NCBI GenBank assembly: GCA_002840275.1
Contig: PHAB01000003.1
Location: 124,001 to 188,000, forward strand
Direction of reading: 5' to 3'
Length of the DNA stretch: 64,000 bases
Source of the DNA: Firmicutes bacterium HGW-Firmicutes-14
GTDB taxonomy: Bacteria > Bacillota > Thermincolia > Thermincolales > UBA2595
Shown: positions 1 through 8,747 of the stretch, one piece after another
Layout of the letters: each line of letters starts with the position of its first letter
Position numbering within the stretch: position 1 is the stretch's first letter
Notes under the pieces: generated by a model
The model's database searches: none
What the model saw: the letters and a program-made list of their open reading frames with translations, nothing else
What the model was told of the DNA's origin: nothing
Made by a program: the position numbers and the translations under genes

Positions 1-1
1 G

Positions 2-355
2 CAAAACGGCGATACCTATGACCGTTTTGTAATTCGGGTTATGGAAATGAGGGAAAGTGTCAAGATTATCCAGCAGGCAATAAAAGATATGCCTGAAGGA
101 CCGGTTATGGCCAAGGTTCCCAAGGTTATCAAACCACCTGTCGGTGAAGTATATCACCGGATCGAAAACGCAAAAGGTCACCTCGGGTTTCACATCGTTA
201 GTGACGGTTCAACCAAGCCTTACCGGACACGTATTTATTCACCGACATTTGTTATGTTGAGCGCTTTTCCGGAAATGGCCAAAGGGACCCATATCATGGA
301 TGCGGTATTAATACTGGCTTCAATCGATATAGTTCTGGGGGAAGTTGACCGTTAA
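2..355 (+). CDS. nuoD: NADH-quinone oxidoreductase subunit D (C-terminal part, cut by window edge)
   Basis: This is the last 117 residues of the 49-kDa (NuoD) subunit of complex I; the gene begins before the window. The frame is open from base 2, and the residues before the first internal Met (ending [13 protein letters not shown]) fit the family. The C-terminus shows the conserved acidic ending IVLGEVDR, and the stretch [20 protein letters not shown] is the typical quinone-site region. NuoD sits in the peripheral arm next to cluster N2, where quinone is reduced. It is followed 43 bases later by nuoH, so the genes for the NADH-oxidising module (nuoE, F, G), which in many bacteria lie between D and H, are absent here. 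Confidence 0.95.
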   Translation, partial: QNGDTYDRFVIRVMEMRESVKIIQQAIKDMPEGPVMAKVPKVIKPPVGEVYHRIENAKGHLGFHIVSDGSTKPYRTRIYSPTFVMLSAFPEMAKGTHIMDAVLILASIDIVLGEVDR

Positions 356-398
356 CATATGTGTAAACCAAAATTATAGGGTTTAGGGGAGAAGAAGC

Positions 399-1445
399 AT
401 GAAATTTTTTATTGATCTGGCCAATAGTATGAGGGCTGGAATTGAAGGCATGGGAGCTTCTGCTACAACTGCGGAAATTATTTTAACTGCTATAACCACA
501 CTGGCGGTTGTTATCTTCATACTTCTTCATGTTGTCGTCCTTCTTTTGGCAGAACGCCGCCTTAGTGCCATGTTCCAGCTTCGTCTTGGCCCAAACCGGC
601 TTGGACCGCTCGGTATAGGCCAAGTTATTGCTGATGTTGTAAAGACTCTGGGTAAAGAAGATATCATTCCGGCCGGCGCAGATAAGTTTGTGTTCAAGCT
701 GGCCAGTACCACTCTCTTTGCAACTGCGCTTCTTGCGTGGGCTGTAATTCCTTTTGGTAACGGCATGATTATCCAGGACCTGAACATCGGAATTTTCTAT
801 TTCATTGCGATAGGTTCCACTGCTACCATATCAGTAGTAATGGGTGGATGGGCATCTAATAACAAATACGCCCTGATAGGCGGTATGCGTGGTGTTGCCC
901 AGATGATCAGCTATGAGATTCCGATGGTATTTTCTTTATTGGGTGTTGTGATGCTGACAGGCTCTATGAAAATGTCAGATATTGTTGCAGCACAAGAGAA
1001 CATGTGGTTTATAATTCCACAATTTATTGCATTTTTCATTTATTATGTTGCAGCCACGGCTGAAATCAACAGGGCGCCCTTCGACCTGCCGGAAGGTGAG
1101 CAGGAATTGGTCGCCGGCTATTTTATCGAGTACTCCGGTATCAGGTGGGCCCTCTTTATGATGGCTGAATATGCCAATATGGTTGCCGTTTCCGCAATTG
1201 CTGTCACAATGTTTCTGGGTGGATGGAACGCTCCCTTTGGACTCACATTCATTCCGGGCATAGTATGGTTTTTAATCAAGCTGTACCTGATGTTATTCAC
1301 ATTCTTTTGGGTACGCTGGACATTCCCAAGACTTCGTGTTGACCACTTGATGCACTTCGGCTGGAAATTCATGATCCCTGTTTCCCTGGCCAATATCGTT
1401 GTTACAGGGATAGGTATTTATGTTTACAGAATGATAACAGGTTAG
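399..1445 (+). CDS. nuoH: NADH-quinone oxidoreductase subunit H
   Basis: NuoH (ND1 family, 348 aa, a normal length) is the membrane subunit that links the peripheral arm to the proton-pumping arm and forms part of the quinone channel. Eight or so hydrophobic helices are visible. Family signatures include [19 protein letters not shown] near residues 50-70 and the acidic loop [20 protein letters not shown] near residues 220-240. The ATG is preceded by GGGGAG at good spacing. It lies in the tight nuoDHIJKLMN run. With NuoE/F/G missing here, the electron donor may be reduced ferredoxin rather than NADH; this is inference from related anaerobes, not visible in this protein. Confidence 0.97.
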   Translation: MKFFIDLANSMRAGIEGMGASATTAEIILTAITTLAVVIFILLHVVVLLLAERRLSAMFQLRLGPNRLGPLGIGQVIADVVKTLGKEDIIPAGADKFVFKLASTTLFATALLAWAVIPFGNGMIIQDLNIGIFYFIAIGSTATISVVMGGWASNNKYALIGGMRGVAQMISYEIPMVFSLLGVVMLTGSMKMSDIVAAQENMWFIIPQFIAFFIYYVAATAEINRAPFDLPEGEQELVAGYFIEYSGIRWALFMMAEYANMVAVSAIAVTMFLGGWNAPFGLTFIPGIVWFLIKLYLMLFTFFWVRWTFPRLRVDHLMHFGWKFMIPVSLANIVVTGIGIYVYRMITG

Positions 1446-1456
1446 GTGGTGATATA

Positions 1457-1903
1457 GTGTTTGGAAAGGGGCTAATAAAAGGACTCAAGATTACAATGGG
1501 ACACTTTTTTGATAAGAAAGTCACAGAGCAGTACCCCGAAGAAAGACCTAACTTGCCTCCTGCGTTCAAGGGTTCCTTTAAACTAAACGTGGCTAAGTGC
1601 ATCGCCTGTGGACTCTGTGCAAACGGATGTCCCAACAATGTTATTAAAATCGAATCTGTCAAAGATGAAAACAACAAGAAGAAACTAACCGGTTATAAGA
1701 TGATGACTGAAAGGTGCCTGTACTGCGGTTTCTGTGTAGAAGCATGTCCCCCCAAGGCACTTCAGTGGACAAAGGATTTCGAGTTGGCTGTGCATCTCCG
1801 GGATGATGTCAATCTTGACCTTTTCGCAAATTATACTCCATCTCCCGATGATGAAAAACCGGCTGAGCCTAAGAACGAAGAAGATTCGGCACAGGCTAGT
1901 TAA
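1457..1903 (+). CDS. nuoI: NADH-quinone oxidoreductase subunit I (2x[4Fe-4S])
   Basis: NuoI (148 aa) carries the two [4Fe-4S] clusters N6a/N6b that pass electrons to N2 in the peripheral arm. Two ferredoxin motifs are visible: CIACGLCANGCP from about residue 49 and CLYCGFCVEACP from about residue 88. The start is GTG with AGGTGGTGAT just upstream; no in-frame ATG fits better. The C-terminal tail is acidic and low in complexity (DDEKPAEPKNEEDS), probably disordered. It sits 11 bases after nuoH in the same operon. Confidence 0.96.
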   Translation: MFGKGLIKGLKITMGHFFDKKVTEQYPEERPNLPPAFKGSFKLNVAKCIACGLCANGCPNNVIKIESVKDENNKKKLTGYKMMTERCLYCGFCVEACPPKALQWTKDFELAVHLRDDVNLDLFANYTPSPDDEKPAEPKNEEDSAQAS

Positions 1904-1919
1904 GGGGTGAAAATATTAA

Positions 1920-2414
1920 ATGAATTTCATGTTTTGGATTATTGCCATAATCACATTAGGGTCGGCACTAATGATGGTTATGAACAAGAACCTTTTTCAC
2001 AGCGCCCTCTTTATGCTGGTCACCTTCATTGGTGTAGCCGGTATGTATGTTATGCTGTATGCTGACTTCATGGCTGCCGTGCAAATACTGGTATACGGAG
2101 GAGCTATTACGATCTTTATAGTATTCGGTATCATGTTGACCCAGAGGGGAAACATGAAGGAAACAAACTTGTTCTCAAAGAATGCTGCAGTTGCAGGTCT
2201 TGTTTCCCTGGTGCTGATTGTGATAAATGCTGTTATGGTTATCAGCACCAATTGGCCGGTCAGTAATCAGGCGCCACCGGAAGAAACCGTGGGCCAAATT
2301 GCCGAATTAATGTTAACCAAGTATGTTGTTCCCTTTGAAGTAGCTGCCATTCTCCTGTTGGTTGCTTTACTGGGGGCGGTTATAATTGCGAAAGAGGTGA
2401 AAAAGACCTCATGA
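1920..2414 (+). CDS. nuoJ: NADH-quinone oxidoreductase subunit J
   Basis: NuoJ (ND6 family, 164 aa) is a five-helix membrane subunit of complex I. The hydrophobic pattern and the segment FMAAVQILVYGGAITIFIVF, containing the family's pi-bulge region of helix 3, identify it. The reading frame ends inside the start of nuoK with a 4-base ATGA overlap, which suggests translational coupling. The ATG at 1920 follows GGGGTG. Confidence 0.95.
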   Translation: MNFMFWIIAIITLGSALMMVMNKNLFHSALFMLVTFIGVAGMYVMLYADFMAAVQILVYGGAITIFIVFGIMLTQRGNMKETNLFSKNAAVAGLVSLVLIVINAVMVISTNWPVSNQAPPEETVGQIAELMLTKYVVPFEVAAILLLVALLGAVIIAKEVKKTS

Positions 2415-2719
2415 TAGGATTAAACCACTTCCTGATTTTTAGCGGCACACTATTCTGTATAGGTCTTTTCGGGGCTTTGTCCAAGAGAAATGCCATTGCA
2501 ATTCTCATGGGACTGGAATTAATGTTAAATGCTGTTAACATTAACCTTGTTGCCTTTGCCAGGTATGTAACCACGGGAATTCTTACAGGCCACGTATTTG
2601 CTATCTTTGTTATTGCAGTTGCCGCTGCCGAAGTGGCAGTCGGCCTGGCTCTGATCGTTGCTATTTACCGTGCGCGTATATCTGTCAATGTTGAAGACTT
2701 CGATTGGTTAAAATGGTAG
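2411..2719 (+). CDS. nuoK: NADH-quinone oxidoreductase subunit K
   Basis: NuoK (ND4L family, 102 aa) is a three-helix subunit next to NuoJ. The segment IAILMGLELMLNAVNINLVA holds the conserved membrane Glu of helix 2, and a second conserved Glu is in AAAEVAVGLALIVAI of helix 3; both belong to the central hydrophilic axis for proton transfer. The start overlaps the nuoJ stop by 4 bases. Length and topology are normal. Confidence 0.96.
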   Translation: MIGLNHFLIFSGTLFCIGLFGALSKRNAIAILMGLELMLNAVNINLVAFARYVTTGILTGHVFAIFVIAVAAAEVAVGLALIVAIYRARISVNVEDFDWLKW

Positions 2720-2752
2720 TTTCTACTAATAAAGGTAGGTGCAAAGAACAAG

Positions 2753-4726
2753 ATGATTGATTTTGCTCTTCACAACGCTTGGTTGATACCCCTCCTACCG
2801 GCAATTGCGTTCTTACTCATCGTACTGGTATTCAGACCACTTCCCAAAGCAAGCGCTTTTGTAGCGATTACGGCCATGTTGATATCGTTTATCCTGGCCA
2901 TACACGTCGGTATTGGGGTAATCCAGGCCGGAGACGCGTTTGTTGAACACCCACTCAAATATGCGGTTACCTGGTTTGAAATGAGCGGATTAAAGATCGA
3001 AATGGGTGTTCAGATTGACCCGACTTCTGCCATGATGCTTTTTGTTGTAGCCCTGGTCGCCTCCCTGGTTCAGATTTATTCCCTGGGTTACATGCATGGC
3101 GACCCTGGTTTTGCCAACTTTTTTGCTTATTTATCACTGTTTGCCATGTCTATGCTCGGATTGGTTATTGCTCCCAACCTCCTGCAAATGTTTGTATTCT
3201 GGGAGCTGGTGGGTTTGTGTTCTTACCTGCTGATAGGGTTTTGGTGGCACAAGTATTCTGCAAGGGAAGCTGCAAAAAAGGCCTTCATTACAACCCGTAC
3301 CGGGGACTTCGGCCTTTTACTCGGTATCCTGCTTCTGCAGATTAACTTTGGCACCCTTGACCTGCAGGAATTAGGCAGAATGATTCCAAACTTTACCGAG
3401 TATACAACACTTACTTTAGGCGGCCTTACAGCCATTGCAGCTATACTGTTCTTGGGTCCCATCGGCAAATCAGGCCAGTTCCCGCTTCACGTGTGGCTGC
3501 CTGATGCCATGGAAGGTCCTACCCCGGTCAGCGCGCTGATCCATGCTGCTACCATGGTTGTCGCCGGTGTCTACTTGGTGGGCCGGACTCTGATTCTGTT
3601 CAAGACTGTCCCTGGGGCGATGGCATTTGTTGCATTCATGGGGGCATTCACCGCCATGTTTGCGGCGAGTATAGCCATAACCCAGACGGAAATGAAAAAA
3701 ATACTGGCATATTCGACAGTATCCCAGCTGGGATACATGATGCTGGCCCTTGGGGCAGGCAGTCTGACGGCCAGTATGTTCCACCTGATGACCCACGCCT
3801 TTTTCAAGGCTCTGATGTTCCTTGGAGCCGGTAGTGTCCTTCACGCAATGCATAATGAGGCTAACATATGGAAATACGGAGGCCTTAAGAAATACATGCC
3901 GATAACCTACTGGACATTCCTGATTGGATGCCTGGCCATTGCGGGGATATTCCCCTTCGCCGGGTTCTTCAGCAAGGACCTGATTCTGGAAGTGGTATGG
4001 GCTGCTTCAACCCTTTCAGGCCATGCTCACGGACCGTTCCAGGGGCTTTACACAGTGCTGTATATTATGGCAGCTGTTACAGCAATGATGACTGCCTTCT
4101 ACATGTTCCGGATGTTCTTTATCTGCTTCCACGGAGAACTTCGTGACAAGCACGCACATCCCCATGAATCACCGTTCTCCATGGCTCTGCCTCTGGTAGT
4201 TCTGGGATTCCTTTCTGTTGTAGGCGGGTTAGTAGGGTGGCCCGGACTGGGAGAAGGGAAAGCCTTCGGATACTTTGTCCGGCTTGGGGAATTTGAAGTT
4301 GTTCATGCTAACTGGTTCCTGATTATAAGCTCAACTGTGCTGGCTCTTATAGGAATTGGCGGTGCAATGGCAGTCTATTTGAAGGGTGCAATTTCCCACG
4401 AAGCTATTGCTAAGAAATTTGCTCCGCTTTACAAATTGTCTTTCAATAAGTTCTATATTGATGAAATATACTTGTGGCTTATCCATAATGTACTGGACGG
4501 TCTCGGCAAACTCCTCTGGTGGGTTGACCTCAAGATTGTCGACGGAATCGTTGACGGTGTCGGTCAGGGAGCTAAAATCACCGGCAGTTCCCTGAGACGT
4601 ATTCAGACAGGTCAATTACAGCAATATGCGCTTATCCTGTTTGCCGGAATAGTGATCCTCGTGATAATCATGGGTTTTGCTGATACCAGCCTGGCTAAGC
4701 TTAGCCTGTTAGGAGGTGTGAGGTAA
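2753..4726 (+). CDS. nuoL: NADH-quinone oxidoreductase subunit L (antiporter-like)
   Basis: NuoL (ND5 family, 657 aa) is the distal antiporter-like proton-pumping subunit with a long lateral helix. The conserved core is seen in FWELVGLCSYLLIGFWWHK (helix-5 Glu) and GKSGQFPLHVWLPDAMEGPT (helix-7/8 Lys region), followed by PVSALIHAATMVVAGVYL. The C-terminal extension holds the amphipathic lateral helix and final anchoring helix. The stop shares one base with the nuoM start (TAATG), showing tight coupling. Confidence 0.97.
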   Translation: MIDFALHNAWLIPLLPAIAFLLIVLVFRPLPKASAFVAITAMLISFILAIHVGIGVIQAGDAFVEHPLKYAVTWFEMSGLKIEMGVQIDPTSAMMLFVVALVASLVQIYSLGYMHGDPGFANFFAYLSLFAMSMLGLVIAPNLLQMFVFWELVGLCSYLLIGFWWHKYSAREAAKKAFITTRTGDFGLLLGILLLQINFGTLDLQELGRMIPNFTEYTTLTLGGLTAIAAILFLGPIGKSGQFPLHVWLPDAMEGPTPVSALIHAATMVVAGVYLVGRTLILFKTVPGAMAFVAFMGAFTAMFAASIAITQTEMKKILAYSTVSQLGYMMLALGAGSLTASMFHLMTHAFFKALMFLGAGSVLHAMHNEANIWKYGGLKKYMPITYWTFLIGCLAIAGIFPFAGFFSKDLILEVVWAASTLSGHAHGPFQGLYTVLYIMAAVTAMMTAFYMFRMFFICFHGELRDKHAHPHESPFSMALPLVVLGFLSVVGGLVGWPGLGEGKAFGYFVRLGEFEVVHANWFLIISSTVLALIGIGGAMAVYLKGAISHEAIAKKFAPLYKLSFNKFYIDEIYLWLIHNVLDGLGKLLWWVDLKIVDGIVDGVGQGAKITGSSLRRIQTGQLQQYALILFAGIVILVIIMGFADTSLAKLSLLGGVR

Positions 4727-6282
4727 TGAGTTTTCCCGTATTGACCGTAATCCTGCTGGCACCTGTAATCGGAGCATTAATCGCTGTATTCATTCCCAAG
4801 GAAGAATCCAAGATAATTAAAGCCGTTGCAGGGGTTACTACCTTCATCTCCCTGATTCTAACCATTATTATTTATATCATCTATTATACACAGCACCTGG
4901 CTGTTGGAGGGTTTGCCTTCACTGAAGACATTCCATGGGTTACCGACCTTGGTGTGGTATATTCCCTCGGGGTAGACGGTTTTAGCCTTCCAATGCTTTT
5001 ACTGACTAATATCATCGGGTTTACCGCAGTATTTTCCCGCTCATGGAGTGTTGAGAAGCGTGCCAAGGAGTTTTATATTCTCCTCCTGATCCTGATAACC
5101 GGGGTTATGGGTACCTTTGTAGCACGTGACCTGTTTATCTTCTTCCTGTTCTATGAGGTAGTGGTAATTCCCATCTATATCATGGTTATTATCTGGGGCA
5201 GTGGCAGTAAGACCAAGGCAGTTACCAAAGAATATGCCGGTATGAAACTGACCATATTCCTCCTGATAGGAAGTGCATTCCTGCTGGCTGCCATGATCTG
5301 GATGTATATGGAAGCAGCAGGTCTTCGCGGAGCGCCAACCTTTGATATTGCCACACTGGCTTCTCTGTCAAGTCAATTCTCGGGGTGGTTCCAGATAGTG
5401 GTGTTCGGTATGATGGCATTCGGATTTACCTGTCTTTTGTCAATGTTCCCGTTTCACTCCTGGTCACCCGATGGGTACGCAGGCGCGCCTACAGCGGTAT
5501 CTATGATCCACGCAGGCGTATTGAAAAAGATTGGGGGCTACGGTCTGGTTCGTGTGGGACTGTTTATTCTGCCTATTGGAGCTAAATTCTGGGCCCCGTG
5601 GATTGCTATCTTAGCTGTTGCCAACGTAGTATATGCCGCATTGATTTGCCTGGCTCAGAAGGATATGAAGTATGTTGTCGGTTACTCCAGTGTCAGCCAT
5701 ATGGGATTCGTCCTGATAGGTATGGCATCCCTCAATATCATCGGTCTTAACGGCGCCGTCGCCAACATGTTTGGCCACGGGGTAATGTCAGCCCTCTTCT
5801 TCTCAATGGTAGGCTATATCTATGGTGCAACCAAGTCCAGGTATATCCCGGACCTGGGCGGCCTGGCCCACCAGATGCCTATAGCAGCTACCGGTTTTGT
5901 GGTAGCAGCCATGGCTTCGGCCGGTCTGCCGGGACTGGTAAGCTTCGTTCCGGAGTTTACCACATTTGTAGGAGCATTTAGTGTGCCTGCATTGCGGATT
6001 CCTGCAATTGTTGCCCTGACGGGTGTTGTCCTGGGTGCGGTTTATGTATTGAGAATGGTTGCAAATGTACTATTCGGACCACGGAAAGAAGAATGGGATC
6101 ATGTAGAAGACATCAAGGGTTCCTATATGATTCCGGTTGTTGTATTGATCATTTTCATCGTTGGATTCGGTGTATTCCCCTCACTGCTGATGGATATGGT
6201 AAACTCAGGGCTTGAACCTATAGCGGCTAAACTGGCTGAAGTGACAGCCGCTTCCGCCGGCCAGATTGGAGGGAATTTATAA
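4726..6282 (+). CDS. nuoM: NADH-quinone oxidoreductase subunit M (antiporter-like)
   Basis: NuoM (ND4 family, 518 aa) is the second antiporter-like proton channel. The conserved Glu is in LFYEVVVIPIYIMVIIWG and the Lys/His region in FPFHSWSPDGYAGAPTAVS. About 14 membrane helices can be traced. It overlaps nuoL by one base and nuoN by one base, so nuoLMN are translated as a coupled block. Nothing unusual is seen in length or motif content. Confidence 0.97.
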   Translation: MSFPVLTVILLAPVIGALIAVFIPKEESKIIKAVAGVTTFISLILTIIIYIIYYTQHLAVGGFAFTEDIPWVTDLGVVYSLGVDGFSLPMLLLTNIIGFTAVFSRSWSVEKRAKEFYILLLILITGVMGTFVARDLFIFFLFYEVVVIPIYIMVIIWGSGSKTKAVTKEYAGMKLTIFLLIGSAFLLAAMIWMYMEAAGLRGAPTFDIATLASLSSQFSGWFQIVVFGMMAFGFTCLLSMFPFHSWSPDGYAGAPTAVSMIHAGVLKKIGGYGLVRVGLFILPIGAKFWAPWIAILAVANVVYAALICLAQKDMKYVVGYSSVSHMGFVLIGMASLNIIGLNGAVANMFGHGVMSALFFSMVGYIYGATKSRYIPDLGGLAHQMPIAATGFVVAAMASAGLPGLVSFVPEFTTFVGAFSVPALRIPAIVALTGVVLGAVYVLRMVANVLFGPRKEEWDHVEDIKGSYMIPVVVLIIFIVGFGVFPSLLMDMVNSGLEPIAAKLAEVTAASAGQIGGNL

Positions 6283-7715
6283 TGGATGTAAACCTTTCAT
6301 TGCTCTCAATTGAAATCGCCACGGTTGTCCTCGCTTTAGGTGTCCTGATAATAGGGTTGCTGGTTCCCAAGGAACAGAAATACGGGCTTGGGTACCTCGT
6401 TACCATAGGGCTGGCCATCATCCTTTTTGTCAGCTTCAGTTTCTATGGTATCAATACCAAGATGTTTGACGGGATGTATATAATTGATGACTACTCGGTC
6501 TTCTTCAAACAACTGTTCCTTATATCTGCGACCCTGGTTACCCTGGCTGCCACACTGTATGTCAAGAAGATTGGCACCAATTATGGTGAGTTCTTTATTA
6601 TGATAGTCTTTGCAACCCTGGGAATGATGATTCTGTCATCCGCAGGGGACCTTATAACACTTTACCTGGCTCTTGAAACCATGACCATTTCCTTTTATAT
6701 CCTGACCGGTTTCAGGAAAGGGGACAGCAAGTCTATAGAGGCTGCGGTTAAATACCTTATCCTTGGAGCCCTGTCGTCCGGAGTTCTCCTGTTTGGTCTC
6801 AGCCTGGTATACGGCATGACCGGGACCACAGTTATCAGTGAAGTAGCCCTCAAGATAGGGGAAATGGCTTCTATGCCCCCCGCGCTTGTAGTAGGTGTTG
6901 TATTCCTGGTAGGTGGTTTTGGATTCAAGATTTCAGCCGTGCCGTTTCAGATGTGGTCTCCTGACGTTTACGAAGGGGCCCCCACACCGGTTACAGCCTT
7001 CCTGGCCGTTGGTTCTAAAGCAGCTGCCTTTGCTGTACTCATGAGGGTATTCCTTATAGCCTTCCCAGATTTCAGCGCCCAGTGGAGAGTACTCTTTGCT
7101 GCCCTGGCAGCCCTGACAATCATCGTAGGGAACCTGGTAGCCATACCGCAGACAAATATCAAGAGAATGCTCGCTTATTCCAGTATAGCCCAGGCCGGTT
7201 ACATCATGACCGGGGTTGTGGCAGCAAACACAGCCGGAGTAAAAGGTGTTGCCTTCTATGGAATGCTCTATGTATTTGCAACTATCGGAGCATTTACTGT
7301 TGTAATGAATTTCTCAGCCAATACAGGCAGTGATGAGATTAAGGATTATGCAGGCTTAGCCCAGCGTTCACCGTTATTGGCAGCGGTGCTGACGGTATGC
7401 CTCCTTTCAATGGCCGGCATTCCTCCGCTGGCAGGGTTTGCAGGCAAGTTTTACCTGTTCTCATCAATTGTCAGCCAGGGATACCTGTGGCTGGTAATTA
7501 TTGGCCTGTTGATGAGTATGGCATCCGTATACTACTATCTTAGCGTTGCCAAGGTAATGTATATGGCTGACCCGCAGGATGACACACCGATTATTGTTCC
7601 TGCCGGCGCCAAGGCTACGCTGCTGATTACCATGGCAGTTACAGTGTTCCTTGGGGTTTACCCGCAACCGCTGTCAGTTTTAGCCAATATGGCTGCAAAG
7701 GCTTTGTTCTTTTAA
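6282..7715 (+). CDS. nuoN: NADH-quinone oxidoreductase subunit N (antiporter-like)
   Basis: NuoN (ND2 family, 477 aa) is the third antiporter-like subunit of complex I. The helix-5 Glu appears in LYLALETMTISFYIL and the helix-7/8 segment in VPFQMWSPDVYEGAPTPV. It is the last gene of the complex I operon: a strong Rho-independent terminator follows about 40 bases after the stop. The start shares one base with the nuoM stop. Confidence 0.97.
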   Translation: MDVNLSLLSIEIATVVLALGVLIIGLLVPKEQKYGLGYLVTIGLAIILFVSFSFYGINTKMFDGMYIIDDYSVFFKQLFLISATLVTLAATLYVKKIGTNYGEFFIMIVFATLGMMILSSAGDLITLYLALETMTISFYILTGFRKGDSKSIEAAVKYLILGALSSGVLLFGLSLVYGMTGTTVISEVALKIGEMASMPPALVVGVVFLVGGFGFKISAVPFQMWSPDVYEGAPTPVTAFLAVGSKAAAFAVLMRVFLIAFPDFSAQWRVLFAALAALTIIVGNLVAIPQTNIKRMLAYSSIAQAGYIMTGVVAANTAGVKGVAFYGMLYVFATIGAFTVVMNFSANTGSDEIKDYAGLAQRSPLLAAVLTVCLLSMAGIPPLAGFAGKFYLFSSIVSQGYLWLVIIGLLMSMASVYYYLSVAKVMYMADPQDDTPIIVPAGAKATLLITMAVTVFLGVYPQPLSVLANMAAKALFF

Positions 7716-7751
7716 GAAAGAGATTTTAATGCCATAAAAGAAATACCATAA

Positions 7752-7788
7752 ACAGAGGGTGTTCCGTCGTGAACATCCTCTGTTTTTC
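7752..7788 (+). terminator. Rho-independent terminator after nuoN
   Basis: A 13-bp stem (ACAGAGGGTGTTC pairing with GAACATCCTCTGT, one G-U pair) closes a short loop and is followed by a run of five T. It ends the complex I operon and separates it from the yraN-like gene. Confidence 0.93.
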
Positions 7789-7804
7789 ATAAGAGGTGTT
7801 TTGT

Positions 7805-8170
7805 ATGGAGAGAATGAATAATAAAGCACTGGGTTCACTGGGAGAGGAATTGGCAGCTGAGCTTATAATGACTAAGGGAATGGAGATAATTGAAAGGAAT
7901 TTCAGGTGTAAAATGGGGGAAATAGACCTTATTGCCAGGGATAAGGATGAAATGGTATTCATTGAAGTAAAAACCCGTACCAGCTATACATACGGATATC
8001 CCCAAGAGTCAATAGACAGGCGGAAAGTTGCGAAACTAAGGTCTGTTGCTGCTTATTACTTATCAGTGAACAGGTTAGCAGACCAAAAATGCAGGTTTGA
8101 CATCTATACAGTTTTTATGACCAGAGAATATACTCTGGAAAATATAAGTGTATTTAAAAACTGTTTTTAA
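7805..8170 (+). CDS. YraN / UPF0102 family protein (endonuclease-like fold)
   Basis: The protein (about 121 aa) belongs to the YraN/UPF0102 family, which has a restriction-endonuclease-like fold and an unknown or DNA-processing role. The family core is seen in LGEELAAELI near the N-terminus and in the catalytic-type sequence CKMGEIDLIARDKDEMVFIEVKTR, containing the E..D..ExK pattern. The chosen ATG has AGAGGTG six bases upstream; an in-frame GTG at 7796 lies within this ribosome site and is less likely. Its usual place near rnhB or YifB is kept: YifB is two genes downstream. Confidence 0.9.
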   Translation: MERMNNKALGSLGEELAAELIMTKGMEIIERNFRCKMGEIDLIARDKDEMVFIEVKTRTSYTYGYPQESIDRRKVAKLRSVAAYYLSVNRLADQKCRFDIYTVFMTREYTLENISVFKNCF

Positions 8171-8182
8171 TGGGGCGATAAT

Positions 8183-8644
8183 TTGAAAACAACAATGGTT
8201 CTGGGAATTGGCAACCGGTTAATGACTGATGACGGTATCGGGGTATGGATAGTTGAAAAACTTATACAAAATAAAGATGCAGTCAATAAAAGTGGAGCTG
8301 AAGAGGTTTTATACATTATAGGAGAAACAGACTTCGACTTTTGCCTGGACCAGATTGAAAATGCCGGGTACTTAATCATTATTGATGCCGTGAAAATGAA
8401 TAAAGAACCTGGAGAAGTAACAGTTTTTCCGTTGAAAGAGGTTCTGGCGGGACCCCTGCAGGGTCATTCGGCTCATGATCATCACCTGCTAAGCATGTTA
8501 AGCTATTTAAGAAAAGATTTAGATGGGATTCTTATCGGCATTGAACCCTGTGAAGTGGCGTTCCATATCGGGTTAAGTGATATCTTGTCCCGGAATTTTC
8601 CGGAAATTCTACACAAAGTAGAAAATATAATAATCGAAATATGA
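8183..8644 (+). CDS. Hydrogenase maturation protease (HyaD/HycI family)
   Basis: This 153-residue protein matches peptidase family M52, which removes the C-terminal extension of [NiFe]-hydrogenase large subunits once nickel is in place. Visible signatures are GIGNRLMTDDGIG at the N-terminus (the metal-binding Asp is in this motif), IIDAVKMN near residue 70 and the His-rich GHSAHDHHLLSML near residue 95. The start is TTG, supported by GGGG seven bases upstream; an in-frame ATG lies four codons later. No hydrogenase structural genes are in the window, so the substrate must be encoded elsewhere. Confidence 0.87.
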   Translation: MKTTMVLGIGNRLMTDDGIGVWIVEKLIQNKDAVNKSGAEEVLYIIGETDFDFCLDQIENAGYLIIIDAVKMNKEPGEVTVFPLKEVLAGPLQGHSAHDHHLLSMLSYLRKDLDGILIGIEPCEVAFHIGLSDILSRNFPEILHKVENIIIEI

Positions 8645-8747
8645 TGCAACTTGACATTCATTGTCGAAGGTATTGCAAAATATAGTAAAAATACCTATAA
8701 TTGGACGTGGTTTCAACTGGACTATTACAGATCTTGGAGTGAGAGTT

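Noticed and set aside
3470-3853. 127-aa minus-strand frame opposite nuoL
   Set aside because: It is the antisense shadow of a conserved coding region with no ribosome site or family match.
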